Positions 18,109 to 25,162 of a stretch of 43,140 nt of DNA are shown here, piece by piece. The position numbers and the translations under genes were made by a program. The stretch is from Thermoflexales bacterium. Its GTDB lineage: Bacteria; Chloroflexota; Anaerolineae; B4-G1; SLSP01. The stretch covers positions 1 to 43,140 of the forward strand of contig SLDA01000103.1 in NCBI GenBank assembly GCA_007125545.1, given 5' to 3'. Position 1 is the first letter of the stretch. Every line of letters starts with the position of its first letter. Under the pieces are notes generated by a model. That model ran no database searches and was not told where the DNA came from. It saw only the letters and a list, made by a program, of their open reading frames with translations.

Positions 18109-18965
18109 GGAAACATCTCCCCTCGCGCCTGGCGGATATGACTCAGCTTCTCACTTAGCCGAGCCCTATCGCCTGATGCTATCATTTCGACGATGTGAGC
18201 AAGTTGTGCCTGACAAACTTCAGCTGCCGCCACGATATGCTCGCGGTTGGTCATTAAAATATCCAGCCACATCTCAACATCACTTCCCGCTACACGTGAG
18301 GTATCACGGTAACCACCTGCCACGATCTGCCACGCCAACGGATCGGCAGATGTGGTCTCATGTGCGGTGCTCACCAGCGAACAGGCCAGGAGATAGGGGA
18401 GATGACTCAAAGTCCCTACCAGGTAGTCCTGGCGCTCCCCTTCGATAAGCAAAGGCACCGCTCCTACCGCCAGCACCAGCTCCCGGCCCAGAGCCAGCGC
18501 CTCTTCCGACGTACGCGGTAGCGGAGAAAGAATAAAGGTGCACGCCTGGAAGAGTGCCGGATCGGCAGCTTCAACCCCGGAGAGCTCCTTGCCACACATT
18601 GGATGGCCTCCGAGGACCTCAATATGGTCCGGCGTAGCCGCCATAACTTCCAGAATCTGCCGCTTCGTACTACCCAGATCCATCAGCAGAGAACCCGGAG
18701 CCAACCAAGGCGCAATCTTCGGAATCAGCTCCATAATGACCCGTACCGGTGTCGCCAGCACGATAATATCGGCTGACGACACCGCGCTCCTCAGATCGGT
18801 AGCGTCGTCAATCAGCCCTTGCGCCAGGGCAATCTCGATCGCTTTGGGCCGGGCATCAACCCCCGTTACCGCACTGCACCGGCCCTTCAACGCGCCCGCC
18901 AGCGAGCCCCCCATCAAGCCCAGCCCCACAATTGTGATCTTCGACGCTGCCAGCGATTTCATCAT
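18105..18965 (-). CDS. tyrA: Prephenate dehydrogenase
   Basis: 286 aa. N-terminal Rossmann motif [17 protein letters not shown] binds NAD(P); [31 protein letters not shown] and [17 protein letters not shown] are diagnostic of Tyr[11 protein letters not shown] and the [17 protein letters not shown] segment complete the helical dimerisation domain. It oxidatively decarboxylates prephenate to 4-hydroxyphenylpyruvate. There is no ACT domain, so Tyr feedback may act elsewhere, for example at DAHP synthase or the leader. Two adjacent ATGs (18965, 18962) follow the DAHP synthase stop by 7 or 10 nt; a TTG at 19001 has no binding site. Confidence 0.94.
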   Translation of the reverse strand: MMKSLAASKITIVGLGLMGGSLAGALKGRCSAVTGVDARPKAIEIALAQGLIDDATDLRSAVSSADIIVLATPVRVIMELIPKIAPWLAPGSLLMDLGSTKRQILEVMAATPDHIEVLGGHPMCGKELSGVEAADPALFQACTFILSPLPRTSEEALALGRELVLAVGAVPLLIEGERQDYLVGTLSHLPYLLACSLVSTAHETTSADPLAWQIVAGGYRDTSRVAGSDVEMWLDILMTNREHIVAAAEVCQAQLAHIVEMIASGDRARLSEKLSHIRQARGEMFP

Positions 18966-18972
18966 CCTATGC

Positions 18973-19992
18973 CTACGGCTCGAGCGTCCGGTCCACAGCA
19001 ACAGCGATTATACGCAAGGTTTCGACCAACTCGGCGAAGCGATCGGGCCTCAGCGACTGCTCACCATCTGACATCGCCTCCTCCGGTCGGGGGTGCACCT
19101 CGATGATTAATCCATCGGCACCAGCGGCAATAGCCGCACGGGCCGCGGGCGCTACCAGATTCCAGTGCCCCGTGCCGTGACTCGGATCCACAACTACAGG
19201 CAAGTGACTGAGCTGCTTGAGCAAAGGCACCGCGTTGATATCCAGCGTGTTCCGGGTATAGGTCTCGAAGGTACGGATCCCGCGCTCACAGAGAATCACC
19301 CGCTGATTACCGTGGGAGAGGATGTATTCCGCCGACATCAGCAGCTCCTCAATCGTTGACATCAAGCCCCGCTTGAGCAGCACCGGTCGTTGCGCCTCGC
19401 CCACGGCGTGGAGCAGCGCGTAGTTCTGCATATTGCGGGCACCGATCTGAAGAATGTCCGCATAGGTCGTCACAAGCGGCACCTGCTCGGGCGACATCAC
19501 TTCCGTAACCACTGGCATGCCGGTTTTCTGCCTGGCTTCCGCCAGAATCCGCAGGCCGGCCTCGCCCATTCCCTGGAAGCTGTAAGGAGACGTGCGTGGC
19601 TTGAATGCACCTCCGCGGAGCACATGCGATCCAGCCGCCTTCACCAACTCCGCCGTCTCCAGGAGTTGTTCACGGCTCTCCACGGCGCAGGGACCCGCCA
19701 TCATGACGATTTCTTTGCCGCCGATAGAGATACCGTTAATAGGAAAGACCGAATCCATTGGGTGGAAGTCACGGCTGGCTAGCTTAAAAGGACGGAGCAC
19801 GGGCACCGTCCGCTCCACCCCCGACATCATCTCGATGTGCGCCTTGTCGATGGCTCGGTCATTGCCAATCACACCGATAATCGTGCGCTCCGACCCCTCC
19901 GACAGATGCGCCTGGCATCCCAACTGCTCAATTCGTGCCGCAACGTTTGCAACCTCGGCGGTTGAAGCGTTGTGTCTCATTATCACTATCAT
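18973..19992 (-). CDS. aroF: DAHP synthase, type I-beta with N-terminal regulatory domain
   Basis: 339 aa. The N-terminal ~70 residues ([14 protein letters not shown] to about SGVER) form the ferredoxin-like domain known from Thermotoga DAHP synthase, where it mediates Phe/Tyr feedback. The barrel has [65 protein letters not shown] and [11 protein letters not shown], covering PEP, metal and erythrose-4-phosphate sites. It makes the first committed intermediate of the pathway. ATG 19992 is chosen because AAGGAG is 8 nt upstream and the family starts MIV-M. An in-frame ATG at 20028, one base after a small upstream ORF, would add 12 residues. Confidence 0.95.
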   Translation of the reverse strand: MIVIMRHNASTAEVANVAARIEQLGCQAHLSEGSERTIIGVIGNDRAIDKAHIEMMSGVERTVPVLRPFKLASRDFHPMDSVFPINGISIGGKEIVMMAGPCAVESREQLLETAELVKAAGSHVLRGGAFKPRTSPYSFQGMGEAGLRILAEARQKTGMPVVTEVMSPEQVPLVTTYADILQIGARNMQNYALLHAVGEAQRPVLLKRGLMSTIEELLMSAEYILSHGNQRVILCERGIRTFETYTRNTLDINAVPLLKQLSHLPVVVDPSHGTGHWNLVAPAARAAIAAGADGLIIEVHPRPEEAMSDGEQSLRPDRFAELVETLRIIAVAVDRTLEP

Positions 19993-20029
19993 TTCCCGAT
20001 CTCCTTGGTTTCCAACAGATATGGACATC

Positions 20030-20116
20030 TCAACTCACTTCTAGTGCAACCCAAAGTCTGACGGCCTCTGCGCCCCCACGCATTCGCCGATTCCAGTTCG
20101 CACGCCGTGGTCTCAT
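20030..20116 (-). CDS. 28-codon ORF coupled to pheA and DAHP synthase
   Basis: The last codons of pheA contain AAAGGAGGTGA, a near-perfect Shine-Dalgarno, followed by ATGA in which an ATG overlaps the pheA stop. The ORF opened there runs 28 codons, begins [12 protein letters not shown], has eight Arg and two Trp, and stops one base before an in-frame ATG (20028) of DAHP synthase. The arrangement copies the aroH-pheA junction. It could encode a small basic peptide or merely couple translation across an otherwise long gap. I do not recognise the product. Translation is inferred from the binding site only. Confidence 0.45.
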   Translation of the reverse strand: MRPRRANWNRRMRGGAEAVRLWVALEVS

Positions 20117-20991
20117 AGCTCTTCACCTCCTTTGTTTTCGCACCCGGTGAGAGACAGAGGTGGCGCCGGTACAGGTGTCGTGGCAGCGGGATAGGAGCCC
20201 AATAACTTGACAAATGAGGCGTGTCGCAAGAGCCCCATCAGCGCAGCCTCCGCCTCCATATCCTGACAGTGCCCCTCAAAATCCACGTAGAACGTGTACC
20301 GCCAGGGCTGATTCAAGCGGGGACGCGACTCAACCTTCGTGAGATTGACGCCCCGGGTTGCGAACTCCCCCATACAGCGGTACAAGGCGCCGGGACTATG
20401 TCGCGTGGAGAAGACGATAGACGTCTTTGGCCGCTGTGCCCGAGGTGGGTCATCCAGGCCCAAGAGAAAGAAGCGGGTGTAGTTGAAGGGAAAGTCCTCA
20501 ATGGCCTGCTCCAGAATCTCCAAGCCGTACATCTCTGCCGCCAAGCTCGAGGCGATCACAGCAACTTCCGGTGCCCCACTTGCCGCAAGGTCGCGCGCGC
20601 TGCCGGCGGTATCGAACGCCGGTTCTGGTTGGAGGTTGTAGCGGCTAAGATAACGCTGACATTGAGCGAGTGCCTGTGGGTGCGAGCGGACACGACGCAC
20701 ATCGGCTCGCTGAGTGCCGGGCAGAGCCATGAGCATGTGGCGAACGTGAAGGATGATCTCGGCATTGATGCGCAAGTCACGCTCCAAAAGCAACTCGTAG
20801 GCTCCCGCCACCGAACCCGCGACCGCGTTTTCGACGGGCAAAAGTGCATAGTCTACCTTACGCGCCTCCACTTCCGGGAACATCTCCTCGAAGGTGGCGC
20901 AAGGCACAGTCTCTACCGCCGTCCCAAAGTATTGCCGAATGGCCTCCTCTGAATACGCGCCGGCGACTCCCTGGAATGTAACCCGTGTCAT
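20113..20991 (-). CDS. pheA: Prephenate dehydratase
   Basis: 292 aa, monofunctional form without a chorismate mutase domain. The catalytic domain has FQGVAGAYSEEA, LLPVENAVAGSVAG, SHPQALAQC, and the NYTRFFLLG segment with the key Thr. A C-terminal ACT domain (from about KTSIVFSTRHSPGALYRCM) has GVNLTKVESRP, the phenylalanine-binding ESRP motif, so Phe feedback is expected. It makes phenylpyruvate from prephenate. It overlaps aroH by 4 bp (ATGA) with GGAGG 6 nt upstream. The tail after GSYPAA is Pro/Thr-rich and ends in the codons that form the next ORF's binding site. Confidence 0.95.
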   Translation of the reverse strand: MTRVTFQGVAGAYSEEAIRQYFGTAVETVPCATFEEMFPEVEARKVDYALLPVENAVAGSVAGAYELLLERDLRINAEIILHVRHMLMALPGTQRADVRRVRSHPQALAQCQRYLSRYNLQPEPAFDTAGSARDLAASGAPEVAVIASSLAAEMYGLEILEQAIEDFPFNYTRFFLLGLDDPPRAQRPKTSIVFSTRHSPGALYRCMGEFATRGVNLTKVESRPRLNQPWRYTFYVDFEGHCQDMEAEAALMGLLRHASFVKLLGSYPAATTPVPAPPLSLTGCENKGGEEL

Positions 20992-21359
20992 TGCCTACCT
21001 CCTACCAAGTCCGGTCTGAGCACTTCCGCTCCCCGCAGATAGAGATGCCGGATTTGCGTGGGAGAGCGATCGGTGTTCCAGTGAACAAGCACGCGAATGC
21101 ATCTTGCCAAACTCCCCTTGACAGCCATCTCCTGCATACAGAGCAGCGGTATTTCTGTCCATCCCATCTCACGCGCACTGACGGCGGGATAAGCGGCGTC
21201 CAAGTCGGCAGTCGCCGTAAACGTCACGCTGACAAGCTCCCCAACCTCAAATCCATTATTCTCTTGCATCGCTGTTAGCAACGTTCGCGCTCCCTCATAG
21301 ATGGCCTCAGGTGAGTTCTCCTCCACCGTGATGGCCCCGCGCACAGCCCGACATACCAT
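20988..21359 (-). CDS. aroH: Monofunctional chorismate mutase, AroH type
   Basis: 123 aa, the length and pattern of the Bacillus AroH trimeric chorismate mutase: VCRAVRGAITVEENSPEAI, ENNGF, SVTFTATADLDAAYPAVSAR, and LCMQEMAVKGSLARCIRVLVHW with the active-site residues (Arg7-, Glu78- and Arg90-equivalents appear present). It rearranges chorismate to prephenate, the branch-point commitment to Phe and Tyr. As first structural gene it lies right after the leader terminator, so attenuation would control the whole operon through it. GGAGAG sits 8 nt before the ATG. Confidence 0.95.
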   Translation of the reverse strand: MVCRAVRGAITVEENSPEAIYEGARTLLTAMQENNGFEVGELVSVTFTATADLDAAYPAVSAREMGWTEIPLLCMQEMAVKGSLARCIRVLVHWNTDRSPTQIRHLYLRGAEVLRPDLVGGRQ

Positions 21360-21382
21360 AGTCTCTCTCCTCTCCTGACAAC

Positions 21383-21415
21383 AAAAAAGACGTGGAGCGG
21401 ATGCTCCACGTCTTT
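21383..21415 (-). terminator. Attenuator terminator before aroH
   Basis: On the minus strand AAAGACGTGGAGC pairs perfectly with GCTCCACGTCTTT (13 bp) around a 4-nt ATCC loop, and the 3' arm runs into six T. It lies 24 nt after the leader ORF stop and 23 nt before aroH. A terminator between promoter and first gene must be bypassed for expression, hence an attenuator. A competing pairing of AGACGTGGAG (21413-21404) with CTTCAC plus GTCT inside 21466-21454 could serve as antiterminator. Confidence 0.9.
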
Positions 21416-21439
21416 GGTTGTTTAGGTGACTCTACCGAC

Positions 21440-21541
21440 CTACATCATCCCCCAGACAGTGTGAAGCAGCCGCCCCCTTGGGCAGCTAAAGAACACGTAG
21501 GTATAGATGTAGCTTTGGTGCAATTCAGAATTGTAGGTCAT
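21440..21541 (-). CDS. Leader peptide with Tyr/Phe codon run
   Basis: A 33-codon ORF starting MTYNSELHQS, then YIYTYVFF at codons 11-18, and a single Trp at codon 30, ending MM-stop. Four Tyr and two Phe in a short untranslated-looking leader, directly before a terminator and an operon for Phe, Tyr and tyrosyl-tRNA synthetase, is the pattern of ribosome-mediated attenuation. A GAGTGG about 8 nt upstream is a modest binding site. Codons 19-25 can fold into a stem (AGCTGCC with GGCGGCT, 7 bp including one G-T) that could pause polymerase. Stalling at the Tyr/Phe run would leave codons 26-30 free to pair with the terminator's 5' arm. Sequence pattern is direct; function is inference. Confidence 0.78.
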   Translation of the reverse strand: MTYNSELHQSYIYTYVFFSCPRGRLLHTVWGMM

Positions 21542-21589
21542 TGAAAGATCCACTCTACTTTCGAAAGCTTCCCAAATTATGTCCTACTT

Positions 21590-21617
21590 AGTGTAAGCGG
21601 TTATGCGCTATTGTCAA
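21590..21617 (-). promoter_or_regulatory. Promoter of the aromatic operon
   Basis: On the minus strand a perfect TTGACA (21617-21612), a 16-nt spacer and TACACT (21595-21590). Start of transcription would be near 21583, giving a 5' leader of about 40 nt before the leader ORF. Confidence 0.75.
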
Positions 21618-21736
21618 GCACCAATTGCACATTTTATGGACGAACGCCGCATACTTCGGGCGGATGTCCGCTCGGTATGCCCGTATCCTCGGGCGCGACG
21701 TGGGTAGCACGGCCTTATCTAGTCCAGGCCGGCCAT

Positions 21737-22129
21737 TCAGCCGCCTACCCGCTGCAAGGCCTCCAACGCCGATACCAATGCCTCCCCCATTGCTCGGAGC
21801 ATCGACTCGCGCGTCTTGAGGGCCTGGCTCACCATCGACTGGTGAATGTCCCACACAGAGCGATCGATCTGATCGTTGGCATCGATAGGCAGACAGACGG
21901 TCGTATCACAGTCGAAGTCGATCTTCGTATAAGCTCGCAACTGCAACTTACCGGCCAATCCGGGATCATTGAGATCCAACTCACCACCGGCAAGCTCGCT
22001 GATCTGAGCGCTGGGGGTCGTGAACGTGCGCACCTCCAGGGTGCTGATATCCCTCACGAAAGTCTCTGCCCTGCCGGCCAGATCTTTTGTAAACTTCTCG
22101 ATAGCGTTGGTCAGTTCACTCTCAGACAT
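21737..22129 (-). CDS. Small protein homologous to the C-terminal domain of the adjacent peptidase
   Basis: 130 aa, no signal or membrane segment. It aligns with residues ~600-713 of the 713-aa peptidase two genes upstream: LEVRTFTT with LDIRTYTT, LRAYTKIDFDCDTTVCLP with LRALTRVEFDGDIKMYLP, and VWDIHQSMV...RESMLRAMGEAL with VLWLVHKAMV...RARFLATMAELA. So the domain exists both free and fused to a peptidase. It could be a regulator, adaptor or substrate sharing a binding site. I recognise no known family. Last gene of the operon; AGGAGG lies about 10 nt before the ATG. Confidence 0.75.
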   Translation of the reverse strand: MSESELTNAIEKFTKDLAGRAETFVRDISTLEVRTFTTPSAQISELAGGELDLNDPGLAGKLQLRAYTKIDFDCDTTVCLPIDANDQIDRSVWDIHQSMVSQALKTRESMLRAMGEALVSALEALQRVGG

Positions 22130-22165
22130 TTTCTGTGTTCCTCCTGTCTCATCTAGATACCTGCC

Positions 22166-22936
22166 TCACCGGACCATGACGCCTTCCGGCAGATGCTCCA
22201 ATTCTTGCAAAACATCCCGTACAAATCTGTAGACGGCAGGCAGTAGCAAGATCTGCCCACCGGGAATGTGCGCTTTCACAGCGAGACCCAGGGCGCCCGT
22301 CACGACCACGACGAGCAATCTTAAGAGCGCCTGACGAGATGCCATCGCCAGCCGCACAGCAGCAAGGTGCGCCTCCATCTGTTCCGGCGCAGACTCTTCC
22401 GACCACATCGTCCGTTGATCTCCGCTCAAGTTGATGGCGGTCAGACCCACTAGCGTTCCGCCAACCACCGTCTCGATACGACCGAGTGGGCGCACCAAAA
22501 CCTGGAATTGCGCAACCAGGGCCCGGCACTGTTCATAGAGAGCCCCATAGTTGACCCTTTCCTCGGTGCGCGTGTCAAAAGCCGTCGCCGGACTGCTCAG
22601 CGCCGTGATCGCAGCGAGCAGTCGGTCTTCGTGAGCGGTAGCTTCCAGGCTATAGCTGCGTACGAGATCAAGCCGCGCCACGAGACCCTCGATCCGCTCC
22701 AATTCCCGCTCGCGTAAGCGCACGGCCGCCCTCTTAGCACGAAGGTCCTTGAATGCTGCCCGCTGATCTTCGGGTAGCTCCACCCGCCAGATCGGTCCTT
22801 CATACCCTGAACCAGCAGCGTAGGCAACAGGATCCCGGCCTGCGAGTTCCCACACACCGAGCGGATCCTCTTCGCCGGGGAGATGAACCCCGCCGAGCGT
22901 CAACCTGATTCCGGGCATCAGCGCTGTCTGGGTCAT
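22166..22936 (-). CDS. Uncharacterised membrane-associated protein of the peptidase operon
   Basis: 256 aa, not recognised. The N-terminal ~50 residues look globular (PGIRLTLGGVHLPGEEDPLG). Residues ~60-100 are charged and helical (RAAFKDLRAKRAAVRLRERE), probably coiled coil. A hydrophobic stretch near residues 205-220 (LLRLLVVVVTGALGLAV) and a second weaker one suggest membrane anchoring near the C-terminus. Its start overlaps the stop of the 713-aa peptidase by 4 bp (ATGA), so the products are probably made together. It may tether or sense for the peptidases; this is inference. Confidence 0.65.
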   Translation of the reverse strand: MTQTALMPGIRLTLGGVHLPGEEDPLGVWELAGRDPVAYAAGSGYEGPIWRVELPEDQRAAFKDLRAKRAAVRLRERELERIEGLVARLDLVRSYSLEATAHEDRLLAAITALSSPATAFDTRTEERVNYGALYEQCRALVAQFQVLVRPLGRIETVVGGTLVGLTAINLSGDQRTMWSEESAPEQMEAHLAAVRLAMASRQALLRLLVVVVTGALGLAVKAHIPGGQILLLPAVYRFVRDVLQELEHLPEGVMVR

Positions 22937-25074
22937 GGTCCGATCTTGAGACTATCCAGAAGGCGGGTTGCCAACTCGGCCATTGTGGCCAGGAATCTGG
23001 CACGGCTCTCCTGCGCCTCCTGGACCATCGCCTTGTGCACCAGCCAAAGCACCTGATGCTCACCGCCCTCCAGTTTCTCCGGCAGATACATCTTGATATC
23101 GCCGTCAAATTCGACCCGGGTCAACGCACGCAACGTTGCATCGATCTCCTCACGTGCGTCAAGTGCCTCGGCCATTCCACCCAGGTCTGCTGTGGTGTAG
23201 GTACGGATATCCAGCGTCACAATTTCCTGAGCCGCCTTGCCCAAAGATTCGGCCAGTTGTCCCGTGAAATCACGTAGTGAGTTCCGCAAATCCGCGAACT
23301 GACTCCCCAGGCCGAAGGCCACCACTGCGGGCTCGTGCGTCAGATCGAGAGGCACGACATGCTCCGCAGTCGCTGCCTGAGCGCTCATAGCAAGCGTCTC
23401 AGATGCCTCGAGATCAAAGTCGGCATCCAGGTCCGCCTCGGGCACTTCGATCGTCGAAACCCCCGTTTGCTCCTCTGGCGACCGTGAATCTTGTCCCAGG
23501 GGAAGGCGCGCGGCAGGATCGCCGATCACGACATAACTACGCGCGTCGTTATTGGCCGTCCAGCGATGTGCCAACTCATAGACACTCATGTAATCCGGAT
23601 CCCACTTGAGTTCATCGAGATCCGCACTCAGATCCGAACTCAACTCCGCGTACTTCATATCGAAACTGCTGTCGGTCGCCATCCCGATAGGACACCCATT
23701 CATCAAAATGCGCATAGCCGTGATGAAAGTCTGGTTTTCAATCGACCCACGAGGCGAGATAAAAGAGTAGCCCCAAGCGCGTTCCACATGCCCGAGCACG
23801 GCCAGCGCTCCCTGTTTGAGCAAGCGTTGCGGAAGAGCGGCAGTGAAGTTTCGTGGCGCGATCTTCTCCCGCACCTTAAAGGCCTGAGCAGCGAACTGGT
23901 CTAGCTCCGGCGTGCCCGCCCCATAGCAGGCAAAGAAGAAAGCTATCATGCCGTTCAGGTCAGCGCCGTCCTCCACATCCTCGCCCGCAAAGTAGTGGTC
24001 GCGCCGTAGCTCAGCGCGAGGCCCCCCCCAATCCTGGCAGAGTAAGGCACCCTGATGCCGGAGTTGGTCCGGGTGATCGGGAGGAAATTCGATCCCGTGG
24101 CTTGCCGTGAAGAGCAGTGCCGACTGCTGCGACGGATCGCCTCCTAGCAGTCGTCCGAGGTGAGCATGGGTCGCCTGGCCCTCACCGAGAAAAGGTGGCA
24201 CAAGTTCCCATTCATGTGTCAACGCCACCTCGTACTCAGGGGCGCTGATGCAGAGGTTATCGTAGAGCGGCTTGACCAAATAGTTCCCGCTGAGCTCGGT
24301 GGCCCGGTCACCGGGATTTACCGGCGCGAAGAATGTGGCACGTCGCGGAAGGGTGATCGCGCCGGTCTCCGCCGCGACAACTTGGAGGGCATAGGCGTGA
24401 TAGGCTTCGATGTCCTCACCGAAGTCGAGTCGCCCCACCCCACGCATCACATCCAGTTGGTACTGGAAACTATAGGGGATCTGGTCCGGCGTGCCCACGA
24501 GCATGAGGTAAAACGGCATCTCCTGAGGATCGACCAACCCCGGACTCACTCCCAACCTGGCAAAGTACTGATCCTTGCGTTCTCCGAAACGATACGCCGC
24601 ACCCCCGGTATAAATGCGGAAGAGATCGCCAGCCTGGCTCTGCCGGTGTTCGAGCAGTGGCTGAAGCGCATCAATCAGCGCATCCTGCAGTGTGGCGCTC
24701 ATCTGCGCAGGAAAGATAACTCCCCACCCCACATCGGCAACTCGGGCCAGGTCGCCGGCGCCCGGCTTTACAGGCCAGGGTGCTCCGCTACGCGCTTTGA
24801 ATCTCAGCTCCTCCAAACGCACAGCATCCGCTGCGGCCTGATCGCTTAGCTGCACTTCGTTCACGCGCGTTAGGCGATCATCGATTCGCGAGAGAGTTGC
24901 GAGGCGTTTCTGCGACTCGACAAACTCACGATAGTCGTCCGGTGACGGTGCACCGCGAATTAGCCTGGCAAGCTTTTGGCTCGAAAGTGGCGGCTGCCCA
25001 TAGTCGCCTGTGACGGCATTGATACCATTGAAAACCAGCTCTTCTTCGAAAAAGGCTCGCAACGCCTCGGGCAT
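22933..25074 (-). CDS. Clan-CD (C25/caspase-like) cysteine peptidase with C-terminal accessory domain
   Basis: 713 aa. Residues 13-26 hold FNGINAVTGDYG, a motif also at the N-terminus of the paralogue. The catalytic region has a hydrophobic strand ending in a His-Gly (LLFTASHG, His326) and another ending in Cys-Tyr-Gly (FFFACYGAGTP, Cys383), the His/Cys dyad layout of caspases, gingipains and CHAT. GHVERAWGYSF and ANNDARSYVVIGDPAARLP follow; a GDP motif near the end of the fold is seen in C25-like peptidases. An acidic linker (~530-575) leads to a C-terminal domain (~595-713) shared with the 130-aa protein. There is no signal peptide, so it is cytoplasmic. AAAGGAG precedes the ATG. Family call is from motifs only. 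Confidence 0.75.
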   Translation of the reverse strand: MPEALRAFFEEELVFNGINAVTGDYGQPPLSSQKLARLIRGAPSPDDYREFVESQKRLATLSRIDDRLTRVNEVQLSDQAAADAVRLEELRFKARSGAPWPVKPGAGDLARVADVGWGVIFPAQMSATLQDALIDALQPLLEHRQSQAGDLFRIYTGGAAYRFGERKDQYFARLGVSPGLVDPQEMPFYLMLVGTPDQIPYSFQYQLDVMRGVGRLDFGEDIEAYHAYALQVVAAETGAITLPRRATFFAPVNPGDRATELSGNYLVKPLYDNLCISAPEYEVALTHEWELVPPFLGEGQATHAHLGRLLGGDPSQQSALLFTASHGIEFPPDHPDQLRHQGALLCQDWGGPRAELRRDHYFAGEDVEDGADLNGMIAFFFACYGAGTPELDQFAAQAFKVREKIAPRNFTAALPQRLLKQGALAVLGHVERAWGYSFISPRGSIENQTFITAMRILMNGCPIGMATDSSFDMKYAELSSDLSADLDELKWDPDYMSVYELAHRWTANNDARSYVVIGDPAARLPLGQDSRSPEEQTGVSTIEVPEADLDADFDLEASETLAMSAQAATAEHVVPLDLTHEPAVVAFGLGSQFADLRNSLRDFTGQLAESLGKAAQEIVTLDIRTYTTADLGGMAEALDAREEIDATLRALTRVEFDGDIKMYLPEKLEGGEHQVLWLVHKAMVQEAQESRARFLATMAELATRLLDSLKIGP

Positions 25075-25104
25075 AGCCCACTCCTTTCGTTGAAAACCCT
25101 TGCG

Positions 25105-25117
25105 GGTCTATAAGACC
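25105..25117 (-). repeat. Small inverted repeat in the gap between the two peptidase genes
   Basis: GGTCT-ATA-AGACC (plus strand) is a perfect 5-bp inverted repeat. On the minus strand its second arm also overlaps a second potential hairpin AGACCC-GCAA-GGGTTT, so the two folds exclude each other. They lie in the 88-nt gap just before the binding site of the 713-aa peptidase gene. Confidence 0.4.
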
Positions 25118-25162
25118 ATAGATTCTCGCACAGCAGCAACGACACCGCTACACTGCCTGAGC

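Larger units (their letters stand above)
21360..21736 (-). other. Leader and promoter region of the aromatic operon
   Basis: 377 bases without an ordinary gene. Reading on the minus strand: from 21736 to about 21620 there is the end of the peptidase operon with small hairpins (GCCCG/CGGGC) but no clear intrinsic terminator; then the operon promoter (21617-21590), a leader ORF (21541-21440), a terminator hairpin (21415-21383) and the aroH binding site. Confidence 0.75.

Noticed and set aside
20221-20952. 243-codon plus-strand frame over pheA
   Set aside because: Antisense shadow of prephenate dehydratase; the minus-strand product has all family motifs.
21383-21600. T-box riboswitch for tyrosine
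   Set aside because: A terminator and tyrS downstream made this attractive, but the conserved AGGGTGG-type T-box core is not visible, while a Tyr/Phe-rich ORF is.
21620-21736. Intrinsic terminator for the peptidase operon
   Set aside because: Small inverted repeats (GCCCG/CGGGC, GCGGA/TCCGC) are present but lack T tracts, so I did not call a terminator.
24160-24849. 229-codon plus-strand frame inside the 713-aa peptidase gene
   Set aside because: Antisense to a conserved gene, no ribosome binding site and no recognisable domain.
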